DNA from: Cladorhizidae sp. MBARI D1340-BT2
Taxonomy: Eukaryota > Porifera > Demospongiae > Poecilosclerida > Cladorhizidae
Assembly (NCBI GenBank): GCA_028752905.1
Contig: JAQNBH010000007.1
Location: 17,043,233 to 17,107,232 of the forward strand
Direction of reading: 5' to 3'
Length of the DNA stretch: 64,000 bases
Of this stretch, positions 49,580 to 60,395 are shown in pieces. Numbering within the stretch: position 1 is the stretch's first letter; every line of letters starts with the position of its first letter. The translations under genes were made by a program, and so were the position numbers. A model generated the notes under the pieces. The model worked only from the letters and a program-made list of their open reading frames with translations, made no database searches and had not been told where the DNA came from.

Positions 49580-49688
49580 CAAGTAGCCAGTTATGTGTGC
49601 AGTGGTGGTTGGTGGATCCCAGGAAACAGTGACACTAACATTAGAAGAAGAGGAGACATATATTATACTGCAGTGGGAATTGGTAGAC
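49580..49688 (-). CDS. FN3 domain, first-part exon
   Basis: Minus-strand exon with acceptor GTGTGTACAG ending at 49689 and donor TTG/GTAAGA at 49580/49579. The translation includes SSNVSVTVSWDPPTTTAH and then ITGYL. The VSW-x-PP motif is the B-strand signature of fibronectin type III domains. It ends phase 0 and continues into the exon at 49071-49284. No stop. The upstream part of the gene was not identified. Confidence 0.85.
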
Positions 49689-50611
49689 CTGTACACACAG
49701 GGAAGTCAAGCAAAGTAATAAATTTCATGCTAACTGTAGTAGTGAGAATGAGATCAGATTTCTAAAGTAAAGTGGGAATGTGCAAGTGTAAATTTGGTAT
49801 CTTAAAACTGCTTTTATCCATCAACACATATCTTACTGCAATATTTTAGAGATAAAATTAATTCTTTAGAATGATGGGCCACCAAAGCATCAAATTTGAT
49901 ATTATCATTTGTAAATATTGGCATATTTTTGAGTTTACATGTCAATAAAAGCCTCATTGTTATTTTGAATCTTGCTGATGCCATATCACTGTCAATTAGT
50001 AACATTTAGCATATATAATATTTTCAAACTCTGTCATAATAATTATTACCTTTTTTGCTAAGAAATACTGTAAGCACATTTCTACTGTGAAACACTCTGA
50101 ACCCTTTAACCATTTCGAATGGGGGCATGCCTAGATTGAATGAGATATTGCTTCTCTGTTGTATTTTTTCCATGTGAAGATGATTCTTGTCAATTGGCCC
50201 TTTCTTTTCTCAATAAAATAAAACTCTAAACTTTTTAATACAGCAAATTACCGGTGACTTTGAAGAGAGTAATCTTTTAAAAGAGTCATAGTCGACACAA
50301 TAGAATTAAATAATGCCATTTATAGGTACCACTTCAGTTTGAGTTTTTTGTAGCGAGACCAACAAAAAAGTTTGAACCTTTTGATCTTGGAGAGAGCTTC
50401 ACAGAAAATTTTAATTATTTAGCATGTCATTCACCCAATAGTGTACCCACCACCTTATTATTATACATCATTGTAAAGCTCATAAAAAAATCGTATCTTC
50501 CAATAAGATATATTATATTATTTGAATAGCTCCTATGAAAAAAGTTATATGCTGACTAAAATGATGTAAATATGCTTTATTTAATTTTATAAGAATGAAA
50601 GATGTTATATT
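49689..50611. other. No gene recognised
   Basis: AT-rich unique sequence with short frames only. It may be an intron of the FN3 gene. Confidence 0.5.
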
Positions 50612-51600
50612 CTCTCAGTTGACATAACACAATGACTTTCTCATAAATTTACTCCCTTGATATCTTAGCTAGAGTCATCAGCAATGCCAAGACTCATGTG
50701 AGGCTTTATACACCAGTAGCTATTTATCCATCACATGATGCAAACCACTGACATACACGTTCAGCACTTGAAACAAATGTGGCTAAAATAATAATAGTAG
50801 AATTAATAATAATGTTTATAACAACAAGAAATAAGTTAGTATATAAAAAATTATATATAATAAATGACAACAAAAATATAATAACAGTAAGACAAAGTAT
50901 TAAGAAATGAAACAAGGGGGGAAAAACCATGCTATAGCCAGTTTAATTAATTTAACCTAATGCTAATATATATCAACACATTAATCAAAGATCGATAAAT
51001 ATAAATGACTTAAAATAATAATAATAAAATAAACAAATAAAAATATATGTAAATAATAAACAAACTAACAAATAAAACAAAACAAATAAAACAACAATAA
51101 TAAATAAACAAAATAAACATTAAATTTAAAAAAAATGAATTAAAAATAAATAAAATAGAATAATAAATTTAAAAATATTATAAAATAAATACACAATAAC
51201 AACAACAACAACAATAATTATTAAACAAATAAATAATTAATAAGATAAAAATATAAATTAGAGTAATTATTGTGGTCGTGGCTTCAAGTTAAGGCTCTTT
51301 AGATTAGCGCCATGCAGCAAGTCATTCAACATTCTCGATTGAACCGCTCACACTTTGTGCTAGGCTGATGTGCAATGCCTCCTTCACATCAAGTGAATAC
51401 AATTTGAAGTTGATTATTGAGAAGGTGACTATAATATTATTAATATTTATATTATATTATATTATCAGTGAACTCTCAGTTGACATAATAAAATTACAAT
51501 GACTTTCTCTATAACCAACTAGAATTGATGTTTCAACTAGATACTCTAGTCTTCCTCAGGAATAATGACATGCTAAGAATTGCTATTTAGCTATTTATCA
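50612..51600. repeat. Foldback family A, copy with both ends
   Basis: The left end is TCTCAGTTGACATAACACAA then TGACTTTCTC (50617-50646). The right end at 51405-51440 (AATTTGAAGTTGATTATTGA then GAAGGTGACT) is its inverted counterpart. The interior is low-complexity AAAT/AAC/TAA sequence (50940-51255) followed by GGCTTCAAGTTAAGGCTCTT (51280) and GATTGAACCGCTCACACTTT (51336). A further left-type arm follows at 51470-51600. This copy shows the likely architecture of the family: TIR, A/T simple sequence, TIR. Confidence 0.75.
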
Positions 51601-51733
51601 TGTGATATAAACCACACCCTAACACACACATTGTCACAGGGGCTGCCTGCAAACCTGTAAATGATGCTGTCTTGATTAGTAATGCTGCCAACAAGTAGAC
51701 TCAAATAATTATCCTTCACTGCCTCCACTACTG

Positions 51734-51950
51734 CTATACACTCTTGTTCCATATGTATCTGCTCTTAGCTGGCTTTAGCTTGCAAGAGTAGTATGCAATA
51801 GGTTGGTCAGTTCTATCAACTCCTGCTTGACTGAGGACGGCATCTATGCCTATTCCAGAGGCATCCATGTAGAGTATAAATGGTTTCTCTTCATCTGGAC
51901 TGATTACTACTGGATCCTTAGTGAGGCTAGTCATGAGCTGTTGAAACTAT
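51734..51950 (-). pseudogene. RNase H domain of the Gmr1-like element
   Basis: The frame contains PFILYMDASGIGIDAVLSQA, then DRTDQPIAYYSCKLKPAKSRY. The DASGIGIDAVL segment carries the first RNase H catalytic aspartate, and the following AYYSCKL is standard for LTR elements. The frame is open for 66 codons and truncated afterwards; the remaining RNase H residues are not seen before the putative LTR end. Confidence 0.75.
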
Positions 51951-52049
51951 GCCCACTCTCAGTTGTCCACTCTATTTTGTCTGGACATTTTCCTAGTTGC
52001 CTCTGTCTGTGGTACTGCTTTTGAACCGTATCCTGGGGCAAAGCATCTC

Positions 52050-52960
52050 TAGTAGTTCGAAAGACCCAGGAACGTTCTCATATCCTATTTTTTAATTGGT
52101 TTGGGATACTGAGTGAGTGTTTCAATCTGCCTTCCATGATCGTACTTCTCCTGCTCCAACCATGTGTCCAAGATACTGGCAGTTTGGTTCAGCTAGGTTA
52201 CATTTCTTTGGTTTCTCAATCAATCCTGTCTCCTCTAGTCAGGTAAATACGGCTTCTAGATGACTTAGATACTTCTCAAAATCCATGCTGAACACTACAA
52301 TGTCTTCATGTAAGCATCTGCAAAGGCGACCATGTCAGCCAACATACTGTTCATCAACCGCTGAAATACAGATGGGGAATTCTTCAAACCAAAAGATATT
52401 CTCATATATTCCCATTTTCCATTTGTGGGTTGATAAACACTGTTTTGCTGACCGAGTCCTTTTGAACTATGACTTGGTAGTATCCTCTTTCCATCCAATG
52501 TTGAAATATGGGTTGTTCGACCCAGTTTGTCGATCAATTCTTCTTACTGGTCAGGAGAAAGGGGTCGGACTTTGTGATTAAGTTCAGGTGTCTATAGTCT
52601 ATACACCGCCATACTCTTCATTGCCGGTGATTCCCAGGGGTTCTTGGATGGCGGCTTAACTACTAGTAGTTTCCTAATCTCGCCATCCATCATCTGTAGT
52701 TTCTTGTGGTCCAGCCTATAAGGTGGTCTGCTAATACGATAGGCATCTCCTGTTTCCAGCCTTGTCTCTGCATCTTTGGCTCGGCCTTACCCAAATAACT
52801 TACTGTGTCTGCTCAACAGTTCCTGCAGTAACTCTTTCTGTGTTGCTTACACTCTCTAACTGATGATCAGCATGACATCCCCTTCTTTCTCTGGTGAGGC
52901 TGTGAGGTCATCCTCTGTCAGCTCTATTGTGGCAAAACAAGCAGCTGTTGGGGAGTTGAA
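52050..52960 (-). pseudogene. Reverse transcriptase of the Gmr1-like element
   Basis: Minus-strand pieces in order: LLQELLSRHSKLFG (about 52825), DAYRISRPPYRLDHKKLQMM with DGEIRKLLVVKPPSKNPWES (52770-52640), ELIDKLGRTTHISTLD (52540-52490), GKWEYMRISFGLKNSPSVFQ and RLMNSMLADMVAFADAYM (52435-52300). Right after Tyr-Met of the YxDD active site (52305) a small deletion shifts the frame, so the catalytic pair is lost from the frame. EKPKKCNLAEPNCQYLGHMV-like sequence (about 52210-52150) follows in another frame. Confidence 0.78.
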
Positions 52961-53039
52961 CTCCTTAAGAAGATTGATATGTCACTAATCTTCTAGGGTA
53001 GTCTGGCATACTCAGTTCTTAGGTGGTCTCATCCATTCT

Positions 53040-53930
53040 GGCAACCACTGCATATGGTCATCCCATTCTGCTAATAACTTGGGTCCTAGTGAGAGTGTTC
53101 TGAGCAGCACAAGATCTCCTGGTTGAAATGATCTGTGTCTTGCCTCAGGATTACTATGACTATGCTATTGAGTGACAAAACTGAAGCTATTGCCGCACAG
53201 ACATAGGCTGCTGCAGTACAGCACCTACCTCCTTATGGGCTTTGCAGGTAAAACCAATCTGGAAAATGCACATAGTTTCGAGAAGTCACTTCAACATTTT
53301 GAAGAGAAGATCAAGTTAGCTAGTTGGAGGCCTGATTGGTGGTTGCATCAGTCTGTTAGTGAAGACAACCATCAAGCATTTCAAATATTCCCTTAAACTT
53401 ATCAAATTGACCACAGGTGACAAAGAAGAGTAGGTTTAAGTCAATGGAGGTTGAAGCATTCCACCATTCAATCCATCTGTGGGTAGTATAGAGTTGTCTT
53501 GATACCCTTTATTCCCATCAACAAGTAGAGCTCTTGCATAAAACAACTCACAAAGTTTGTTTTACAGTCTGTGAGGATCTCATCTTTACTCCAAATTGGG
53601 TTAAAAAAAACCTCAAGTTATCTGCTATAGTCTGGCTGTCTGTCTTCTGTAATGGAAAAGCTTCTGGCCATCTAGTAGTGTAATCAATAACTACAGTTCT
53701 AGGAAGGGAGGTCCATTCTTATCTTCGAGAATGGGGTGTCAATGACTGGGAGGGGTTGAAGAGGAGCTCTCTGCTTGGACTGGTAAGCTGACTTCTGGCA
53801 TTCTGGGCATGCGAGGCACAGTTTCTTTACATCTGTATGAATTCTTGGCCAATAGTAGAATCCTCTGAGTGGTCAGATTTTGCCCCAGGTGGCCAGGCCT
53901 ATGTACCAACAGCACCTAAATCTGGCATTT
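53040..53930 (-). pseudogene. Integrase of the Gmr1-like element, upstream of RT
   Basis: Minus-strand reading from 53880: RIHTDVKKLCLACPECQKSA and YQSKQRAPLQPLPVIDTPFS (zinc-binding end and core entry), VVIDYTTRWPEAFPL (about 53690-53640), TDCKTNFVS (second catalytic region, about 53570) and MVECFN (third region, about 53470). The C-terminal part is RSFQPGDLVLLRTLSLGPKL then LAEWDD (53140-53060), followed at about 52990 by HINLLKEFNSP, which leads straight into the reverse transcriptase. Several stops and shifts are present. Confidence 0.78.
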
Positions 53931-54601
53931 TCTCGGCACACACAAAACTGTAGCATTTCTTCTCCTAGTCTGTCCTTTGACCATCTCCAGAGAAGGTTGT
54001 TATAAACAACAAACTCGGTTTCCTCCTTCTCAGACTTCTTCCAGCATTTCTTAACACCTTGTTTTGTTTCTGGTCTTTTTGGAATTGCTTTCCGTTGTCG
54101 TCTAAAGAGTATCTTTCTTTGTTGGTCATGAAAAGAGCTCTAGCCTTCCTCCAACTGGCTTTGCTGTTGTGAGTTGTTATTTCTTCTGACTGTTCTGCAT
54201 CTGACCGTTCTGTATCTGCATCCGACTGTTCTTAATCTGTGTGGAAGGTTATCTGATCTTCACTGGCTTAGTCTTCCCATGGTTGGTCATCTCTTTTATC
54301 ATACTCTTCTTTTTCTGACTCAGTGTCGGTGTCACTGGAGTTGATGTCTTTGAAACTGTCTGGAAGTGAAGTATGCTCTGTCTTGTTTGCTTGTGATTGG
54401 ATATGGACTACATTTACAATCTCATCATAGAGTAGATGTTTTCCAATTCCTCACAAGTCTGGGAAATCGGTTCCTAGTAAAGCATCATAACCTAGATCTT
54501 TCTGTGCAGCCACGGTTAGTTCATCTTTACAGTCCCCTACTTCTATTTTGACCTTTATCAATGGCAATGCTGATATTGTGACATTGAATGCTTTTACAAA
54601 A

Positions 54602-54868
54602 TCACTTTTCTCCCATCCCGTCTTCATTCTGAATCAATTTGCTGTCAACCAGGGTTCTCTCTCCTCCTGTGTCGAATAACACTCTATCCACAGGCTGGTC
54701 ATTCACAGTTCCTGCAACCAGTGTCCAACGCTTCACCTCTGTGGTCACTAAGTCGACCTCCTGTCTGGGTGTCAGTAGATTTGTCATGTTGATGGTTTCA
54801 AGGCTTGGCTTGGAGATCTCTCCATGGTACTCTGCTGCAAAATGACCATATTGCTTCATTTGAAACAA
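54602..54868 (-). pseudogene. Zinc knuckle and protease of the Gmr1-like element
   Basis: The frame begins QMKQYGHFAAEYHGE, a CCHC knuckle in which Gly-His is kept but the cysteines at its ends have been replaced (Phe, Met and Tyr positions). The protease part is WTLVAGTVNDQPVDRVLFDT then GGERTLVDSKLI, with an Asp-Thr-Gly active-site triad. The protease frame itself is intact, but upstream and downstream pol parts are not. Confidence 0.75.
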
Positions 54869-55249
54869 CTGGTTCGGTTCTGTTTATCAAATTTGGGTAG
54901 ACTCTTCCAGCTCTGGTCTACCCTCCGTCCAGGTCCATGTGCAATCCTGTGGTGGTTGTGTCTTCTTTCCATTGATTTGCTTTGGGCTTGACGTCTGTTG
55001 TGCTGAATGACAAGGTCTGCCATCCTTTTTGTGCTGCTTTCCTTAGTTGGTAATCCAATCTATCTTGGTAGTCAGCTCATACCTCCATCCTCAGTTTACC
55101 ACAAAGTCATCTGCCAAACCAGTTGCTTCCTCCAAGGTCTTGGGTATTTCTGTCTCTACATAAGTGGCCATCTACCTGGGTGTTAACTTCAACAATGCTT
55201 CAGTGGAAAATATCTCAGCTATTACTTTTTCTGTGGTACAGCCTTCACT

Positions 55250-55913
55250 CCACTTCAAGGTAAGGTTGAGGAGTCTCCTGCCTCAGGTACTCCGGGTTTC
55301 TTCTGATTTTCTTTTGAGTTGGTCCATTCTCTGTCTGTAAGTTGATCGAGTTATCTTGTAGTGAGAAAACAGGGCTGTCTTAAGAACGTCATAGTCCTGT
55401 CTGTTGTCTGGATCCAACATCATGTTGCATATGGTGTTAGAACTGATAGCAAGTGATGGTTCCACTGTGGTCTTGGTAGGGAATAACATTCCATGTCAGC
55501 TTCAAAAGCTGAAAAGTAAGCTTCCACATCCTCTCCTTTTCTCAGTTAGCTGAATCTGATTATCCTCTCTGTTGAGATGGTGACTGTTCATGGCGATGCA
55601 GCCTCAGTGTGGTCATCTATTGTTCTAGCAAGTAGCTTTTCCCATCGTTGTTCCCTTGCAGCTTCTTGTTTTCTGGCTTCTTCTCTTTCTTGTCTCGACA
55701 TTCCTCTTGGTGGCCTGCATGAATTGTATCATCATGACCATCGTGGTTGACTTATCTGGCATGGTCTGCATACCGGGGAGTGGCATTGGCTTCCTTCAGG
55801 CAATCCCTAGACAATTCCATGGGCTGTTATCTGCTGTGTTAGTGTCTCTGAGGTCTCTAGTGAAGTTCCTCTTTCCGCAGTCTGATCTCCCTGATGCTGA
55901 GTATTTCCTCTGA
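55250..55913 (-). pseudogene. Gag region of the Gmr1-like element
   Basis: Minus-strand pieces: QATKRNVETRKREEARKQEA-like charged sequence near 55690, LRKGEDVEAYFSAFEADME (about 55535-55480) and, in another frame, LDPDNRQDYDVLKTALFSHY then KITRSTYRQRMDQLKRKSEE (55420-55300). This layout (charged coiled region, EDVEAYFxxFE, then a nucleocapsid-proximal helix region) is typical for gag of this retrotransposon group. Confidence 0.65.
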
Positions 55914-56060
55914 AGTATACACCGACATTCTCAATTGTAATGACAACAAGAAGTTTGTTTGCTTTTCCTGATAACAAACTCTAGCTCAAACACTACCCTG
56001 AGTAGCACTGGTCAAACTTGGCAGGTATCCCACCACTGTCACCAATTGTCACAGTGACTG

Positions 56061-59000
56061 CCTGTGCAACACTGTAACTTATGCTAGCTAGTAAAGGTAA
56101 CGCAATAATGAGGTCATAATGAACTCCCATGACTGAGCAATGCACAACTCCATCTGCCAGACCTCTTACATAATGGGTTTGCTAATCATATTCATACCCA
56201 ATCAACACTAGTTCTACAGGCTGGTGTGTGTGCAATTAATGTTTCAATATTAGTCATGTCTCAGATGCTTGTGAATTGCATATGAATCGCATTTGGAAAA
56301 ATAAAGACAAAAATTAAAAAAAGATATTATCCCCCAAAATTAAAATATAAAAATCAGTAAATAATATATATATAAATAATGTTTAATAAAAAGTAAAATA
56401 ATAATTATTATTATTATTATTATTATTATTTTAACAACAACAACAACAATAATAATAACAATAATAATGCATGTGTCTGTGTGCATGCATGTGTGTGTAA
56501 GTGGCAGAGATTAATACCACAAGATTTTTTCAACACAGGATCAATCCAAGTAAAAATATTTGTAGCACATAAATTCCAGATTAAGTGTGTGTGCGATGTG
56601 TTGCATCTGTGCCAGAGATATCCCAATACAAAAAACTAATCTAAGTTTAGTATAATTATAAAGTCCAAATTAAGTGTGTGTGTATGTGTGTGTGTGTGTG
56701 ATATCTGTGGTAAATACAAAACTAAACCAATCTAAGTTTAAAATATCTGAGTACATAAAGTCAAGATTAAAGAATTAACAAACATGGTTCATGTTATAAA
56801 AGTTTCAGTACTCCATCGGACTTCATTTGAGCTTCTCTTCAAACACAGTGCTGCATGGAAAATGGCATTAATGGAATACACTATTACATGATAAAAAATT
56901 AATTGACACACTCTAAATTTTTATAAAATAACAGACCACAAAGAATTATGTATAAATAGGTAAACAAGAGGTACCATACAACTAGCATATGTGCCAGTTA
57001 TGTCTGATAAAGGAGCTATCGCATGATCACACTGTCAATTGTAACTTGAAAAGTAGTTGCTTAAAATTAAGCGACATTTGTATAATCTTGCTAATCAATA
57101 TTGGTGAACATAAGGGCTCCTGTTTGGCTATTCCTTAGATATGCAGAAAATTGGTTAAGTTGCAGCTGTTTCTGGATGAGTATAAGTGACTATGTCCATG
57201 CCAGAAGCACTCTAATCTCACCAGCATGATCTGTGGTGATCCGTTCCCAAAAGCAATAGGAAAAGTACAATATTTGTGTGAGTTCTTTATCTAGAGTTTG
57301 TGGGATTACAACTTGATGAATTCCATTCAAGTAAACTAAACCTGTGCGATACCTCCTTGAAAGTGTAAAACCATCCACAACAATTGCTAGCACATAGATA
57401 ATTGTACGTAAATATAATTATTGTACAAGCTGATTGTTAATCAGAGCACCTACAGCATTGGCACGAATGGGGGGAAAAGCATTTAATAACAAGCATCGCT
57501 TAATAAGAAGAAATGCCAAGTGCAGAAGAAACCAATTTCTTACAGTTACAGATTATATAGTACAATATATGGTTTGGCTCAGTTAGAATAGGATGGTCAA
57601 ATGGTCAAATGTTCGCAGAGGAAACGACTGTCATACGTTCACATTCCAACAAAACATTTATCTAGTTTGCAGTAATGTAGGTAATACTGCCTTTCTAGAA
57701 CAAGACAGTCATATGTGAAACTTAACAATTTATTGGTAAACATAAAGGGCTCCTGTTTGGCTATTCCTTAGATTTGCAGAAAATTGGTTAACTTGCAGCT
57801 GCTTCTGGATGAGTATACGTGACCATGTCCATACCAGAAGAAGTTCCACTCCAATCTCACCAGCATGATCTGTGGTGATCCGTTACCAAAAGCAATAGGA
57901 AAAGTACAATATTTGTGTGAGTTCTTTATCTAGAGTTTGTGGGATTACAACTTAGAAGATATCACACATTGCTTGGACGAATTATGGGGAAGAGTTGCCA
58001 AAAATCTGATTTCCTGTTTGCCACCTCTCCAGCTTTGTAGCAAAATTGGTTACTTATAGCCACCCAGTGATTACCATAAGCACTACACCAACAGAAGCTA
58101 TATTGCCTTCTCACTCAAGTGCTACATAGTAGCTTATCCTAAAACAACAGCAAACTAAACACTTCCATATGTGGGTGAGTAATTTTAATTTATGGATTCT
58201 CTGGAAAGTACTAACTGAACTATACTAAAAGTATCAGTGAGGTAGATCCTTGAAAATATATGGGTGCTTAAAAGGGAGGATGTAACCACAGAAGATGTAA
58301 AAATGTATTACCTCATAACTTTTTAAGTTTTAACACTATGCAGCTGATTTTGATATCAAAATGTAGACAATTGTATGTGCTTTCTATTGATATAATCTTG
58401 ATGTATACTCCCTAGGTGAAGTTATGGATCCAGCTGTGACCTAATATGGGTGTCACTAAATTACACACAACTCAAGATCAATTAGTCCTAACTACTTCCC
58501 ACTTAGACAGGACCTGTAGCAACCACAGTGGCTTGATTGCAGCAGAAGATTTGGTCATATCATGTACATGTGATTTTTAATAATTTTTAAAACAAAATCA
58601 ATGAATTTTTCAACATTCTGACTCATATACCCACCAAAGTTGACTTTAACAAAAATTCCTCTGTTGTATAGAGCAGAAAAAGAGCTTTCTAATGATATCT
58701 TGAAAGTGGGTAAAATAAGGCAGTTACATGTAATTTAGTGACTCGAGTACATGATTTCAGATAAGAGCCTTCAAAGTTGAGAATGTCAATTATGTTAGTT
58801 CTTGTACTGCTTCTTCTGCTCTTCTGTCCATTCCTCGACCCTACCGTGCAGTTACTATGGCTATAGAGAGCTTACAATGAGCTTCAATTTGGTACCTTAT
58901 TCGAGCTTCTAGTACCTAGCATTAGCGATCGCCACTCACGGTTGAGGCCCCTTCTTCTTTTGGTAGCCCCCCGTGTAGCTTGATTGCATTCAATTGCATG

Positions 59001-59533
59001 GAAGAGCATGCACATAAAGGTGCATAACTTCATTGTGGAGCATTGAAATGCTCTGAAACTTGAAATATGACTACTAGATAGACAAAAGTATATATAGATA
59101 GATTTTTTGTATATTGAAGAAAAAAATGGTTACATCCTACCTTATTAACAATTAGCTCCTACAGTATATTTAATAACATTTCCATACTTTTGATCAAGGT
59201 CTGCAAAAGGTGTAACATCATCTTCTTCACTCCACTAATTTTGCTGAAAAAAGAAAAAAGAGACAATAAAAATATACGTCAACAACAATTATTATATTCA
59301 AGTCTCATGCTATATGAAAGTTATTTTACTTGAATTTTACAAGTCATTTAAATTATGTCCATGACTATAATTATAACTATTGCTAAACTATCAGCCCCAA
59401 TGAAGTGTCGTCCATAAAACATGAATACACATTAATATTTATGAAGAAGATTTGCTCAACATTTGTCCATAAAATAGTCCCATTTCTCCACTCTACCGAT
59501 GATCTAAAATATTTAAAAAATATATTAAAAAAT
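56061..59533. other. No intact gene; duplicated retroelement-like segment
   Basis: 56290-56470 is AT simple sequence with TTA and CAA runs. 57112-57312 and 57745-57953 are about 90% similar direct copies (GGGCTCCTGTTTGGCTATTC ... GAGTTTGTGGGATTACAACT). The minus frame 57393-57190 (GLVYLNGIHQVVIPQTLDKE) resembles the linker before the integrase zinc finger of LTR elements, weakly. 58200-59530 has nothing I can name. Confidence 0.5.
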
Positions 59534-60079
59534 TTAGTACCTTAGAGGAGTTGGAAATATGCCCTTCCAACGATAAATGAAGATTCCAATGATGATGACA
59601 AAAACAACAAGAAGAAGAACAGCTATGACCACACCGACAATAATTCCACCAATATCATATGCAGTTATACGACGAAGCTTATCTCCAAATATAGGCCTTT
59701 GTGATGGTTTATCTGTCTTTGCAGGAGATTCTGTTGTCTTTGGCTTGAATGATGTGGTGACAACATTGATTGCACATTCAGGATCATCGAGTGTGTCCAA
59801 CTGGGAGGGGCAAGTTGGGTCTAGTTGCATTCTCAAAGAGTTGATCGTGATGTAAGCACTGCCCCTCATGACCCAAGACTGAAGTAAGTCCACTAGGTCC
59901 ATGGCACTGTAGTTTCTGGTGCCTAGGATGTGAGCTCTGTAGATGATCTGGTGGTTCTTTTGTCCACAGCTGAAGAAACCAGTCATAATGTGAGCATCAG
60001 TGAGACCACAGTTGCACATTTCATTCAAGGATCGAAAGATCTGTTCCTTCACAAAGCTTTGCTGGCCTTCAATATCCTT
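59534..60079 (-). CDS. Membrane-proximal SEA-like module and transmembrane exon
   Basis: Minus-strand exon with acceptor AATCATGTAG ending at 60080, running to a TAA at 59534 (or to a possible AAG/GTACTA donor just before it). It starts KDIEGQQSFVKEQIFRSLNE and contains MCNCGLTDAHIMTGFFSCGQ, a long STL-type region with MDLVDLLQSWVMRGSAYIT and DPTCPSQLDTLDDPEC, a Thr/Ser/Pro/Lys linker, one transmembrane helix (IGGIIVGVVIAVLLLVVF and following residues) and the short tail YRWKGIFPTPLRY. This cysteine-containing module before a single TM helix is what I know from sponge receptors carrying SRCR and FN3 domains; comparison with SEA domains is inference. The protein would be a type I membrane receptor. 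Confidence 0.82.
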   Translation of the reverse strand, partial: KDIEGQQSFVKEQIFRSLNEMCNCGLTDAHIMTGFFSCGQKNHQIIYRAHILGTRNYSAMDLVDLLQSWVMRGSAYITINSLRMQLDPTCPSQLDTLDDPECAINVVTTSFKPKTTESPAKTDKPSQRPIFGDKLRRITAYDIGGIIVGVVIAVLLLVVFVIIIGIFIYRWKGIFPTPLRY

Positions 60080-60336
60080 CTACATGATTATATAGGGACA
60101 CTTTATGAGAGTATAGCACTTTTGAGTTAGAATGCTAAAGGTTATGAAAGGCATGTGCGATAGACTTTATATTTATACACATTAAACATATGCTTAGCAG
60201 TAGTGGTAAATAAACTAGCTGAATATGCTTCTGCTGCACTTTTAAATAAAACAAAAACGATGCACATAAATGATTTAAGCTTGATTTTTTATAAACATAA
60301 ATGAGTACTTAAGTTGGCTGTTGGGATTGAACTTAC

Positions 60337-60395
60337 TCTGAATCTTGAACAATCCAACACTGGTCCAAATCGAATGTGGAAAAATACAAACTGTT
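60337..60395 (-). CDS. Short exon upstream of the TM exon
   Basis: A 59-bp minus-strand exon with acceptor TTTGTTTCTTGTGCCAATAG ending at 60396 and donor AGA/GTAAGT at 60337/60336. Read in the phase that joins 60079, it encodes QFVFFHIRFGPVLDCSRFR and continues with KDIEGQQSF. Strong splice signals, phase agreement and an extra cysteine for the module support it. Confidence 0.65.

Larger units (their letters stand above)
51630..56060 (-). mobile_element. Gmr1-like LTR retrotransposon (IN before RT), decayed
   Basis: On the minus strand the order is gag (about 55913-55250), zinc knuckle and protease (54868-54602), integrase (about 53930-53040), reverse transcriptase (about 52960-52050), RNase H (51950-51734). 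Integrase preceding reverse transcriptase in a Ty3/gypsy-like element is the hallmark of the Gmr1 group. Possible LTR 3' ends ending TGTGACA lie near 56043 and 51633. After the 56043 end, ATTGGTGACAGTGGTGGGAT would be the primer-binding region. All coding domains carry stops or shifts. Confidence 0.75.
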
